A DNA stretch of 42,878 nt from positions 1-42,878 of the forward strand of contig CAYOFY010000005.1 of NCBI GenBank assembly GCA_964403465.1. The letters are read 5' to 3'. The position numbers were made by a program, and so were the translations under genes. The notes beneath the pieces are model-generated. The model had not been told where the DNA came from, did not search any database, and saw nothing but the letters and a program-made list of their open reading frames with translations. This stretch comes from JAFGKM01 sp964403465 (GTDB taxonomy: Bacteria > Ratteibacteria > UBA8468 > B48-G9 > JAFGKM01). Positions 17,004 through 25,541 of this stretch are shown one piece after another. Numbering within the stretch: position 1 is the stretch's first letter; the number at the start of each line of letters is the position of its first letter.

Positions 17004-18440
17004 ATGAACAGGATAGCGGTTATATCAGGATTGATATTCCTGCTTCTGGGCGGAACATGCTCATTCGGTTGGGAATGCGGGAAAGCGCCGCCTGCACAGG
17101 AGGTGCAGAGAAGAAAAGCGGGTGAAGGATTTCCTCCCCTTCCGCTGCCTGTAACCCCCTTGAGAAGGAGCGAAAAGAAAAATCCGCCTGCTCCCCCTGT
17201 CCTGGTGGGCAAGGTTGTGTGCGGTCCTGATGCTGAATGGACGAGAGCGGAGAATGATATTGAAAACTTTCTCAAGGTTGCATCGGCTCAGTTAGGCGTC
17301 CCATACAGGGCAGTCAGGGTGGATTTGTCAAAGTTTTCTTTTGACCCGGATGAAATACCGGTCCTTTATATCACGAGCGTGGAGCCGTATAAACCGGACG
17401 ATAAAATTCTGCAGGGGATTAAAAACTACCTTGAAAAGGGCGGTTTTATCTGGGCAAACGCATCTTCTGGAAGTCCTGAGTTCACAAGAAATTTTACACA
17501 ACTTGTTGAAAAAATATATCCCGACAGGAATATCTATTCCGCTTATGATAACCACCCTCTGAGAGCGTGTTTCTACAACCTTGGCACAGTGAAAATAATG
17601 AAAGAAGGGAAGGAATCAGTTGCTGCCCCGGATATAAAGATATTGAATCTTGGATGCAGGGCGGCGGTGATTCTATCGCCCTGCGACCTTGGCTGCGGAT
17701 GGGCGATGCATACCCACGAGTGGGGCAGCCGTTATATGCCCGAGGATGCCGTTAAAATAGGAATCAACATGCTGAGTTATACGCTCGGCTGGATTGAATT
17801 CGGAAGACTGTACGGTCTCTCTCCCGTGTACGCGGAGAAAACTGAAAAAAGGGGAGGGAAACTCTACATAGGGCAGATTGTGCATTCCGGAGACTGGGAT
17901 CCCCATCCCTCTGCACTCGGCAAATTACTGAAGAGGGTTGCAGAGCAGACGCAAACAGCAGTTTTTCTTGAAAAACTCGATATTGACCTGAACAAAGATA
18001 CACTCGAAAATATTCCGCTTCTGTACATCACCGGACATTTTGACCCCAGACTGAGTAAAGAGGAAAAATTGAAATTGCGGCAGTTCCTGCTTTCAGGGGG
18101 AGCCCTTATGGCAGACAGTTGCTGTGGAAGTTCAGAGTTTGCAGGAAGTTTCAAAGAATTGATGAAAGAAGTATTGCCTGAAGCAAAGGTTGTAAAGTGG
18201 GATATAAACCATCCACTTTATAAGGTGCCCTTCAGCATAGATAAATTTCTATATACATTTGAAAACACGGGAGCCCCTTTTGACATATATCTTCTTAACG
18301 GTTTGCCCGCGGTGATTTTTTCCCCGTATAATTTCGGAAGTGAATGGGAAGGAATTCCCCGTCCCTACATAAAAGGGATAGCAAATACGCAGGCCTGTGA
18401 ACTGGGTGTAAACGTAATAACATATCTGCTTACAAACTGA
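17004..18440 (+). CDS. Tandem DUF4159 protein
   Basis: The 478-residue protein has a hydrophobic signal-like N-terminus (about 1-20). It carries two copies of DUF4159, a glutamine-amidotransferase-like fold common in MoxR/DUF58 operons. Copy 2 (about 286-476) is the textbook form: a HSGDWDPHP start, LLYITGHFDPRLS, then MADSCCGSSEFAGSF with Cys373-Cys374, and VIFSPYNFGSEWEG. Copy 1 (about 67-266) aligns throughout (VLYITSVEPYKP, WANASSGSPEFTRNF, ILSPCDLGCGW), but the Cys-Cys pair is Ser154-Ser155. Most DUF4159 proteins have one such domain, so the duplication is unusual. No catalytic activity is known for the family. It is likely periplasmic or membrane-anchored. The stop overlaps the MoxR start by 1 nt (TGATG). 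The ATG at 17004 is preceded by a GAAGGGAA ribosome-binding site. Confidence 0.87.
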   Translation: MNRIAVISGLIFLLLGGTCSFGWECGKAPPAQEVQRRKAGEGFPPLPLPVTPLRRSEKKNPPAPPVLVGKVVCGPDAEWTRAENDIENFLKVASAQLGVPYRAVRVDLSKFSFDPDEIPVLYITSVEPYKPDDKILQGIKNYLEKGGFIWANASSGSPEFTRNFTQLVEKIYPDRNIYSAYDNHPLRACFYNLGTVKIMKEGKESVAAPDIKILNLGCRAAVILSPCDLGCGWAMHTHEWGSRYMPEDAVKIGINMLSYTLGWIEFGRLYGLSPVYAEKTEKRGGKLYIGQIVHSGDWDPHPSALGKLLKRVAEQTQTAVFLEKLDIDLNKDTLENIPLLYITGHFDPRLSKEEKLKLRQFLLSGGALMADSCCGSSEFAGSFKELMKEVLPEAKVVKWDINHPLYKVPFSIDKFLYTFENTGAPFDIYLLNGLPAVIFSPYNFGSEWEGIPRPYIKGIANTQACELGVNVITYLLTN

Positions 18441-19432
18441 TGGAAGAATTAAAAACGCTTGAAGAAATGCAGAGAGTGAAGCAGGAGATATTCAATGAAA
18501 TCCACAAGGTAATCGTGGGGCAGGATGAAATCATTGAAAAGATACTCATAGGGCTTTTTGCCGGAGGGCACTGTCTTCTCATAGGTGTACCCGGACTGGC
18601 AAAAACCCTGATGGTAAAAACCCTTTCCCAGATACTTGACCTGCAGTTCAAGAGAATTCAGTTTACTCCGGACCTTATGCCCTCGGATATAACCGGGACG
18701 GAAATCATTCATGAGGATAGGGTTTCCAGAGACAGGAGTTTGCAGTTCATCCCGGGCCCGATATTTGCCAATCTGGTACTTGCCGACGAGATTAACCGCG
18801 CACCGCCCAAAACCCAGGCAGCACTTCTTGAAGCAATGCAGGAATTCAATGTTACGGCAGGAGGCAAGGGATATCAACTTCCCTACCCGTTTCTTGTTCT
18901 GGCCACACAGAATCCGATTGAACTTGAGGGGACATATCCTCTGCCCGAGGCACAGCTTGACAGGTTCATGCTGAGCATCAATATGGATTATCCCTGCGAA
19001 TCAGAAGAAAAAAAGATAGTTGAACTGACAACTTCCCTGTCAAGCCCCGAGATAAAGAAAGTCATAAGCGGCGGAGAAATAAAGAAATTTCAAATGCTCG
19101 TGAGGGAAATTCCTGTTTCCGATTACGTCATAGGCTACGGGGTGAATCTCGTAAGGCATACCCGTCCCGGCGAGAAAAACCAGAGCCCTGAATTTGTAAA
19201 AGAGTATGTAAGCTGGGGAGCAGGCCCGAGAGCCGCGCAGTACCTTATACTCAGCGCAAAAGCCAGAGCGGCACTGCGGGGGGATGTGAATGTTTCAGTC
19301 GCGGATATAAAAGCGGTATCCGAATGTGTCCTGAAACACCGGATTTTTACAAACTTCAATGCGGATGCCGAAGGCATAGATTCGGGAAAGATTGTGCGGC
19401 GACTGCTTGAGGAAATCGGGGAAAATCTGTAA
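18440..19432 (+). CDS. MoxR-family AAA+ ATPase
   Basis: This 330-residue cytoplasmic AAA+ ATPase belongs to the MoxR group, which acts as a chaperone-like motor with vWA partners. The P-loop is GVPGLAKT (49-56). Walker B is LVLADEINR with Asp116-Glu117. Sensor 1 is LATQNP with Asn158. A MoxR-typical EGTYPLPEAQLDRFM motif starts near residue 163. The C-terminal lid domain carries SWGAGPRAAQYLI. The length is normal. It overlaps the DUF4159 gene by 1 nt and the DUF58 gene by 1 nt (TAATG). It is the only energy-converting enzyme of the operon and presumably remodels or loads the membrane-associated vWA proteins encoded next. Confidence 0.97.
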   Translation: MEELKTLEEMQRVKQEIFNEIHKVIVGQDEIIEKILIGLFAGGHCLLIGVPGLAKTLMVKTLSQILDLQFKRIQFTPDLMPSDITGTEIIHEDRVSRDRSLQFIPGPIFANLVLADEINRAPPKTQAALLEAMQEFNVTAGGKGYQLPYPFLVLATQNPIELEGTYPLPEAQLDRFMLSINMDYPCESEEKKIVELTTSLSSPEIKKVISGGEIKKFQMLVREIPVSDYVIGYGVNLVRHTRPGEKNQSPEFVKEYVSWGAGPRAAQYLILSAKARAALRGDVNVSVADIKAVSECVLKHRIFTNFNADAEGIDSGKIVRRLLEEIGENL

Positions 19433-20337
19433 TGCCAATGGAAAGGAAAGTTCTGCTTGACCCTAAAGTCCTCATCAAATTTTCAAACCTCTATCTTGTT
19501 GCAAAAACCGTCGTTGAAGGGTTTATAGCCGGCTTGCATAAAAGTGCCCACAGGGGTTTCAGCGTTGAATTTTCCGAGCACCGGGAATATACGCCGGGTG
19601 AGGATATAAGGTACATTGACTGGAAGGTGTTCGGGAGAACAGACCGGTTCTACATAAAGGTATTCAAGGAAGAAACGAACCTGAAATGCTACATTATTCT
19701 TGATATAAGCACATCAATGGACTATAAAAGCACATCTTTGACAAAACTTGAGTACGGAACACTGCTTTCCGCCATTCTCAGCTACCTGATGATAAAGCAA
19801 AAAGATGCCGTCGGACTGGTAACCTTTGATTCGGATATAAGAACCTTTATCAATCCCATGTCAACGAACCCGCATTTGCATTACCTCATTGAAACCCTTG
19901 AAAAAATAGAGCCCGGGGAGAGAAAAACCTCCATAGGTGCCGTTTTGAATAAAATCGCGCAGAACGTAAAAAAAAGAAGTCTCGTCATCCTGATTTCCGA
20001 TATGTTTGATGACCCTGCCCTGACAATGAGAGGAATTTCCCATTTCAGACACAAGCATCACGAGGTTGTTGTCTTCCATCTGCTTGACCCGTCTGAAATC
20101 ATGCTTCCTTTTACGGGAGACTGTGAATTCCGTGACATGGAAACAGGCGAGAAACTTGTTGCCAATGTCCTTGACGTAAGCAGAGCATATAGAAAAATCC
20201 TGCAGGAATTTCTGGACGACATACGGAAAAGCTGCGCGGAAAACAATGTGGATTATGCGAGAACCACGACAGATAATCCCTTCGATTACTTTTTATATAA
20301 CTATCTGGGAAAAAGACATTCAGTGATAAACGGTTAA
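19432..20337 (+). CDS. DUF58 protein with vWA domain
   Basis: The 301-residue protein is a DUF58-family partner of MoxR ATPases. The DUF58 signature is clear: GLHKSAHRGFSVEFSEHREY, then PGEDIRYIDWKVFGRTDRFYIK. A vWA-like fold follows with an intact MIDAS start Asp91-x-Ser93-x-Ser95 (DISTSM). There is no signal peptide or membrane segment, so it is predicted to be cytoplasmic, where it can meet MoxR. Family knowledge links MoxR-DUF58 pairs to membrane-protein or envelope maturation and to stress tolerance, but the biochemical step is unsettled. Coupled to MoxR by a 1-nt overlap and directly abutting the BatA-like gene. Confidence 0.95.
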   Translation: MPMERKVLLDPKVLIKFSNLYLVAKTVVEGFIAGLHKSAHRGFSVEFSEHREYTPGEDIRYIDWKVFGRTDRFYIKVFKEETNLKCYIILDISTSMDYKSTSLTKLEYGTLLSAILSYLMIKQKDAVGLVTFDSDIRTFINPMSTNPHLHYLIETLEKIEPGERKTSIGAVLNKIAQNVKKRSLVILISDMFDDPALTMRGISHFRHKHHEVVVFHLLDPSEIMLPFTGDCEFRDMETGEKLVANVLDVSRAYRKILQEFLDDIRKSCAENNVDYARTTTDNPFDYFLYNYLGKRHSVING

Positions 20338-22359
20338 ATGAGCTTTCTATATCCCTTTTATCTTTGGACGCTGGCGGGCATTTCTGTCCCTTTGCTCATA
20401 CACCTTTTCGGCAGGAAGAAGGGAAAAACCATCTATTTCCCCACACTGAGGTTCCTGAAAACAGCACGGTCCAAAACAGGGAGAGTAAGGAAGATCGAAG
20501 AAATTCTTATCCTGATGCTGAGAATGCTCCTGATAATCCTTCTGTTATTGACGCTTGCAGGTCCTGTTTCAAAAACGAAATCTCTCTTTCTGGAAGAACA
20601 GTTTATCGTCTTTATTCTGGACGACTCTTTCAGCATGAACGCTATCTCGAACGAGAAGACTCCCTTTGAAAGACTTAAAGACGTATCAACCAAGACACTC
20701 TCATTCATTAAAAAACCTTCCATGGTTTCCCTTGTTTATCTCAGCGGCAGGCAGGAGCCCTTCTCCCACAACTATTCCGAAATTGCAAAAATCATAAGGA
20801 AAAGCGAGCCCTCATATCAGGCAGGAAATCTTAACCTCGCTGTTGAGCAGGCGATGAACAGCATGGAAACCGCACCAGGCAGGGGGAAAAAAATCATATT
20901 CTTCTTCACCGACCTCCAGAAAAGGGTATGGGAAGACTTCACTGACTACGATTTTAAGAAAAAGGACATCAAGTTTTTCATATTTGATTTAGGACGGAGG
21001 GAGACGGAAAATCTGAGTTTCAAAGATATGTATATCATTCCTGAAAGAAATAGTGCCGCGGTTGAAATAAAAAACTGGGGAGAAGAAAAAGCAACTGCAG
21101 AAGTAACGATTTACGGAGATAATCTGGAGAACAGGAAGATAGCGACTCTCAAAGGGGGGGATACAGAACTGCTCATGTTTGATGTCCCGGGGGGAACTGG
21201 GAAAATACACGGAGAAATAAACTTCAGGGACATGCTGGATGCAGATAACAGGTCCTATTTTTCATTCAGCGCCGCAGACAAAAAAAAGATACTTCTGGTA
21301 AGCGAAGATGAATCTTCTCCCTTTTACATTATAAAAGCCATAAAGGCAGTATCGGAACCGGAGAATATTGAGATGGTCTATAAAAAACCGGGTGAAATTG
21401 AAAACCTTTTGCTGGAAGAGTACCAGATTATTTTCATCGTCAATGCGGGCAGAATACCAGAAGGGGCGATGGGAAAACTGTATTACTACCTGAAGGAAGG
21501 CGGTAACATAGTAAACTTTCCCGGCGAACGGGTCATCGACAAAAATTTCAACAGCGACTGGTACGTGAGGGAAAATGACACTTTTCTTATGCCGGCGTAT
21601 ATTAAGGGTAAAACTTCCGAGTTTGGAAATCCGGTTGGCATCGGCTATACAGGAACCTCGCATCCTGTTTTCATGCCCTTCGGGGGGACAATCCTTGAAT
21701 ATACAAAACTGATAACGTTCAAACAACTGATCCCTGTTGAAAAAATATCTGGAACAGTTCTGCTCGAAACAACCAATGACCTGCCCTTGCTGCTTGAAAA
21801 GAAAATCCGGAAAGGGGATGTGCTTTTTTTCACATTTTTACCTGATGGAGAATGGACCAATCTGCATACAAGGCCGTTTTTCCCCGTAATGATTAGAAGT
21901 ATTCTCAGTTATCTCTACAAGAAAGAGGCGGATGTTGTCGTGGCGGGAGAAAAGGTAAAGATAAATATTCCCGCGGGGGCGGGAAAAGTCTATGTTTATT
22001 CTCCCGACGGGGAAAAACAGGAGTTAAAAATTCTTACATCCGGGAATGCGGAGTTTTTCGTGGATAAGCCGGGTTTCTGGAATGCAGAAATATATCACAG
22101 GGACGGAAAAATTGAAAAGACTTTTTCTGCCAATGTCGACTGGAAAGAAGGAAATCTGAGGAAAGCAGGTATTGATGAAATCAGAAAAAAAACGAAAGGT
22201 GCGGATATGGAACTGGTGAGGGATGAACAAATTGAAAAGTTTCTCACCAAAAGGAGCAAAACATCCGAACTTTCATACGGATTTTTAAATATCATCATGC
22301 TGATGTTTCTTGCGGAAGTTGTGGCGAGCAACCTTTTACACTACAAAAAGCTGGAATGA
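20338..22359 (+). CDS. BatA-like membrane protein with vWA domain
   Basis: The 673-residue protein begins with the BatA-type double membrane domain: a first helix with PLLIHLFGRKKG and a second helix near 56-76 (ILILMLRMLLIILLLLTLAG). A vWA domain follows with MIDAS residues Asp95-x-Ser97-x-Ser99 (LDDSFSM). A beta-rich middle and a flavodoxin/amidotransferase-like region come next (IIFIVNAGRIPEGAMGKLY, then YLKEGGNIVNFPGE). A C-terminal membrane segment near residue 650 ends the protein. Bat proteins in aerotolerance operons are shorter, around 330 residues, so this is the long form known from PVC and Bacteroidota genomes. It abuts DUF58 with no spacer and precedes the next vWA gene by 1 nt. 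It likely places the vWA domain at the membrane, facing the periplasm. Confidence 0.92.
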   Translation: MSFLYPFYLWTLAGISVPLLIHLFGRKKGKTIYFPTLRFLKTARSKTGRVRKIEEILILMLRMLLIILLLLTLAGPVSKTKSLFLEEQFIVFILDDSFSMNAISNEKTPFERLKDVSTKTLSFIKKPSMVSLVYLSGRQEPFSHNYSEIAKIIRKSEPSYQAGNLNLAVEQAMNSMETAPGRGKKIIFFFTDLQKRVWEDFTDYDFKKKDIKFFIFDLGRRETENLSFKDMYIIPERNSAAVEIKNWGEEKATAEVTIYGDNLENRKIATLKGGDTELLMFDVPGGTGKIHGEINFRDMLDADNRSYFSFSAADKKKILLVSEDESSPFYIIKAIKAVSEPENIEMVYKKPGEIENLLLEEYQIIFIVNAGRIPEGAMGKLYYYLKEGGNIVNFPGERVIDKNFNSDWYVRENDTFLMPAYIKGKTSEFGNPVGIGYTGTSHPVFMPFGGTILEYTKLITFKQLIPVEKISGTVLLETTNDLPLLLEKKIRKGDVLFFTFLPDGEWTNLHTRPFFPVMIRSILSYLYKKEADVVVAGEKVKINIPAGAGKVYVYSPDGEKQELKILTSGNAEFFVDKPGFWNAEIYHRDGKIEKTFSANVDWKEGNLRKAGIDEIRKKTKGADMELVRDEQIEKFLTKRSKTSELSYGFLNIIMLMFLAEVVASNLLHYKKLE

Positions 22360-22360
22360 T

Positions 22361-24475
22361 ATGGTGAGGATAAGTTTCAACTATCTGTTGCCCGATATAT
22401 TTGCTTTTCTGGTATTTGCGGCGGCCATATTTGTCATATACTGGATTTACTGGAAGAAGAAAATAAGACTGTGGGCGCTATTTTTTCTGCTGAACTCCTT
22501 ATCCGCAGTTATGATACTGTCCATGATTTTCCACCCGGAACTCTCTATAAGAACTCCTTCCAGAACGCGGGAGAATCTCTGCATTCTTACAGACACCTCG
22601 TTAAGCATGGGCATTAAAGACGGAGAAGGTGGTTTGACGCGGCTTGAGAAAGTGAAACAATTTGTCAGTGAGGATCCTGCACTGAAAAACTACAACCTTT
22701 TCTTATACAGGTTCGGGGATACTCCGGAGCAAATCAGGGACGAAGGGCAGATTACAACCCTCACTCCGCAGCAAAACACTTCATTTATATTCGATGCCGT
22801 CATGCAGATTGATAAAAAAATGGGAAAGGAATGCAAAGGAATTCTCCTCTTCAGTGATGGACAGGAGAGCAAGATATTAAAAACGGATGCACTCAAGACA
22901 GATTTGAATGTGCCTGTTTTTGCAATAGGCGTCGGCAAAAGCCCTCCTGCAGATATAAGCATAACGGACGCAATATCAAACTCGCCGGTTTACGCAGGCG
23001 AAGATATGAAAATAGGCGTCTCTTTGAAAGAGGCGGGGTTTGACAACAGAGAAGCAAAACTGCTGTTAAGGGAAAACAATCGCATACTCCAGGAAAAAAC
23101 GATTACTTTTTCAGGAAGCACAGAAACGATAGAGTTTGAAATTCCCTCCCCGCCGAAGGGAGAAAGAGTCTATGAAATTGAGGCAGCAGGCGGGGAAGAT
23201 GAGCAGATAGCCCGGAATAACCGGATAAATGTCTTTACAAGAGTGATTTCCCCCAAGATAAATATTCTATATGTTGAAGGCAGCCTGCGGTGGGAGTGTA
23301 AATTCTTAAAGAGACATATTGAAAACAATCCTAATTTTTCTTCAGTATTCCTTATAAGAGTCGGAGAGCATCTCTTCCATCAGACAGGTGGAGAAGGAAT
23401 GAATATACCCGGGGATATTTTCAGTGAAATGAAATTTCTCGAGAAATTTGACATAATAATCCTGGGTGACATAGATTTCTCCTCCTTCACTCCGGAACAG
23501 CTGAAAAATCTTTATGATTTTGTTTACAACAAGGGAAAAAGTCTGATTTTTCTCGGCGGAGAAAATTTTGCCGCAGGGTTGAGACATACCCCTCTTGAAG
23601 AAGTAATTCCATTATCCGTAACCGGTGGAGAAAAAGATATTGTAAATAAACCTTTTATTCCCGAACTGACAGAAGAAGGGAAAACCCTTCCTGTTTTTGG
23701 AGGCGATACTCCTGCTTTTCCGCCTCTCGACAGGGTAAATAATGTGACGCATATAACCCCCGGCACCATACCGCTTATCAGGGCGGGCAACATCCGTCCT
23801 TCCGCAGTTCTCGTCGGTATAAACACGGTCCTTCCAGGCAAGTCCGCTTTCATAGGCACGGACAGTACATGGAAATGGGCGCTGGGGAATGCGAGTGAGA
23901 AGAAATCTTACCAGCTTTTCTGGGGGATGATTTTAAGGTACATGTGGACACCGGAGGACTATTCAGGTATTGGCAAAACCGTTCCCGAAATACTCCCGGA
24001 CAGGAAATTTTATGGAACAGGTGATATGGTCTATCCGGAGTTCGTTTACAGAAAGGAGGGAAAAAACGAAAATTTTAAAGTTTCTCTGACTGGACCTGAT
24101 AGAAAAGATATTCCTCTTGAAGTGGAATCGTCAAAGACATCTTTCGTAACGGAGAAAGAGGGACTGTATACGGTAGGGGCAACCGTTGAGGGGAAAAAAA
24201 ACACAATGGAAATTTTTGTGACTGAAGGTGGTGGTGAATTCCGGGAAACGGGCAGAAATGAGATATTCCTGAGGCAAATCGCCGGACTTAACCCGGGAGG
24301 AAAATACATCCCGTTTGAAGATATCGGACAGCTGGAAGATATCCTCAGGAAAGAGAAAAGATTTGAAACTAAAAATCTTTCTGTAACCCCGGATTCAATG
24401 AAATATCTCATCCCGCTGGTCTTCATCCTTTTGAATTTAAACTGGTATCTGCGCCGCCGTTCAGGTATCCTTTGA
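22361..24475 (+). CDS. Membrane vWA protein with glutamine-amidotransferase-like domain
   Basis: This 704-residue protein has two N-terminal membrane helices (about 12-31 and 37-57) and a vWA domain with MIDAS Asp78-x-Ser80-x-Ser82 (TDTSLSMG). A beta-sandwich (about 205-300) and a class I amidotransferase-like domain follow: NILYVEGSLRWECKFL near 302, then FDIIILGDIDFSSF, and SLIFLGGENFAAG. A last membrane helix (about 679-697) ends the protein. The amidotransferase-like domain lacks an obvious Cys nucleophile, so it probably binds rather than catalyses. The ATG at 22361 is preferred over one at 22310 inside the previous gene because it leaves a 1-nt spacer and starts directly before the first helix. 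It is the last gene of the operon and, with DUF58 and the BatA-like protein, gives three consecutive intact vWA proteins. Confidence 0.88.
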   Translation: MVRISFNYLLPDIFAFLVFAAAIFVIYWIYWKKKIRLWALFFLLNSLSAVMILSMIFHPELSIRTPSRTRENLCILTDTSLSMGIKDGEGGLTRLEKVKQFVSEDPALKNYNLFLYRFGDTPEQIRDEGQITTLTPQQNTSFIFDAVMQIDKKMGKECKGILLFSDGQESKILKTDALKTDLNVPVFAIGVGKSPPADISITDAISNSPVYAGEDMKIGVSLKEAGFDNREAKLLLRENNRILQEKTITFSGSTETIEFEIPSPPKGERVYEIEAAGGEDEQIARNNRINVFTRVISPKINILYVEGSLRWECKFLKRHIENNPNFSSVFLIRVGEHLFHQTGGEGMNIPGDIFSEMKFLEKFDIIILGDIDFSSFTPEQLKNLYDFVYNKGKSLIFLGGENFAAGLRHTPLEEVIPLSVTGGEKDIVNKPFIPELTEEGKTLPVFGGDTPAFPPLDRVNNVTHITPGTIPLIRAGNIRPSAVLVGINTVLPGKSAFIGTDSTWKWALGNASEKKSYQLFWGMILRYMWTPEDYSGIGKTVPEILPDRKFYGTGDMVYPEFVYRKEGKNENFKVSLTGPDRKDIPLEVESSKTSFVTEKEGLYTVGATVEGKKNTMEIFVTEGGGEFRETGRNEIFLRQIAGLNPGGKYIPFEDIGQLEDILRKEKRFETKNLSVTPDSMKYLIPLVFILLNLNWYLRRRSGIL

Positions 24476-24545
24476 AAATCTGTAATGGTTTTCTATTCAG
24501 TGATGATAAGAAAAACTTGCATAGAGCAAAAAGGAGGGAAACAGC

Positions 24546-25541
24546 ATGTCAAGAATATTGGGCGGAACAGGTTTATCCATAAGTGAAATCAGCCTGGGCG
24601 GGGTAGCTTTCACTTTCTTGAACAAGACAAAATCCTCCTCGTTAATAAATTATTGCCTGGATAGCGGGATAAACTACATGGACGTTTATACCGGCACAGG
24701 GAGAAAGATTGGCAATGTGCTGAAGGAGAGAAGAAAAGATTTCTATCTGTCCACCAGGGGAAATTCAAAAAGCATCAATACCAGTTTGAAGGACATGAAT
24801 GTTGATTTTTTTGATATCTTTTTTATCAGCATGGTGGATAGCCGGGAGCAGTATGGAAAAGCCCTGTATGAAGCAGATCTGCTGGAAAAGGAACGAGCGT
24901 CGGGAAAATTCCGTTTTCTTGGTATCGCCACGCACAACCCGTCATTGTACCTGAGAATTATTAAAGACGGCGTATTTTCTGTCTTGATGTTTCCGCTCAA
25001 TTGTGTTGACGAAATAAGCCCGGGAGTATTTAAATCGGCAACAGACAAGAATATGGGCATTATTGCCATGAAGCCGTTGGCCGGAGGCAACCTGGTTGAT
25101 TACGGTGCATCCTTGAAATATGTGCTGGACAAAAATATAACAACGGCATTGATTGGCATGAAAAACATTGCCGAGGTTAAAAAAAACATGCGTGTTCTGC
25201 TTGATAGAGAAATTACGGACGAAGACAGGAGTTACTACAAGCAGATTCGTAAAAAACTGGGTAAGACATTTTGCCGGTATTGCGGACACTGCATCTTCCC
25301 TGACCCATGCCCTGTTGGCATAGAAGTTAGAATCATCATGATGCTGAAAACACTTGCCTATCAATCAAATGGAAGGAAAACCATTTCGGACGAGACCTTG
25401 CTGAAAGTCAAAAAGTGCATCAAATGCGGCAGGTGTGAAAGACGTTGTCCTTACAAGTTGCCCATAAGGGAATTGTTACCAGGAAAGGTTCAGGAATACC
25501 TGAAGATGACCCGCAGCAGCAAGCGGGGTGTGGAAGATTAA
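24546..25541 (+). CDS. Aldo/keto-reductase-like protein with ferredoxin tail and eroded active site
   Basis: The 331-residue protein combines an aldo/keto reductase barrel (1-235) with a C-terminal 2[4Fe-4S]-type domain. The cysteines are C243-x2-C246-x2-C249-x5-C255-P and C291-x2-C294-x2-C297-x3-C301-P. Fe-S aldo/keto reductases are common in anaerobes. In this one only the Asp of the catalytic tetrad remains (Asp46). The Tyr position is Thr51, the Lys position Arg71 and the His position Ser95. Ordinary hydride transfer to a carbonyl is therefore doubtful, and an electron-transfer, binding or altered-chemistry role is more likely. The ATG has a strong AAGGAGGG ribosome-binding site. It ends in a TTAA tetranucleotide shared with the convergent M55 peptidase gene, so both stop codons overlap. 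A 70-nt spacer separates it from the MoxR operon. Confidence 0.9.
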   Translation: MSRILGGTGLSISEISLGGVAFTFLNKTKSSSLINYCLDSGINYMDVYTGTGRKIGNVLKERRKDFYLSTRGNSKSINTSLKDMNVDFFDIFFISMVDSREQYGKALYEADLLEKERASGKFRFLGIATHNPSLYLRIIKDGVFSVLMFPLNCVDEISPGVFKSATDKNMGIIAMKPLAGGNLVDYGASLKYVLDKNITTALIGMKNIAEVKKNMRVLLDREITDEDRSYYKQIRKKLGKTFCRYCGHCIFPDPCPVGIEVRIIMMLKTLAYQSNGRKTISDETLLKVKKCIKCGRCERRCPYKLPIRELLPGKVQEYLKMTRSSKRGVED

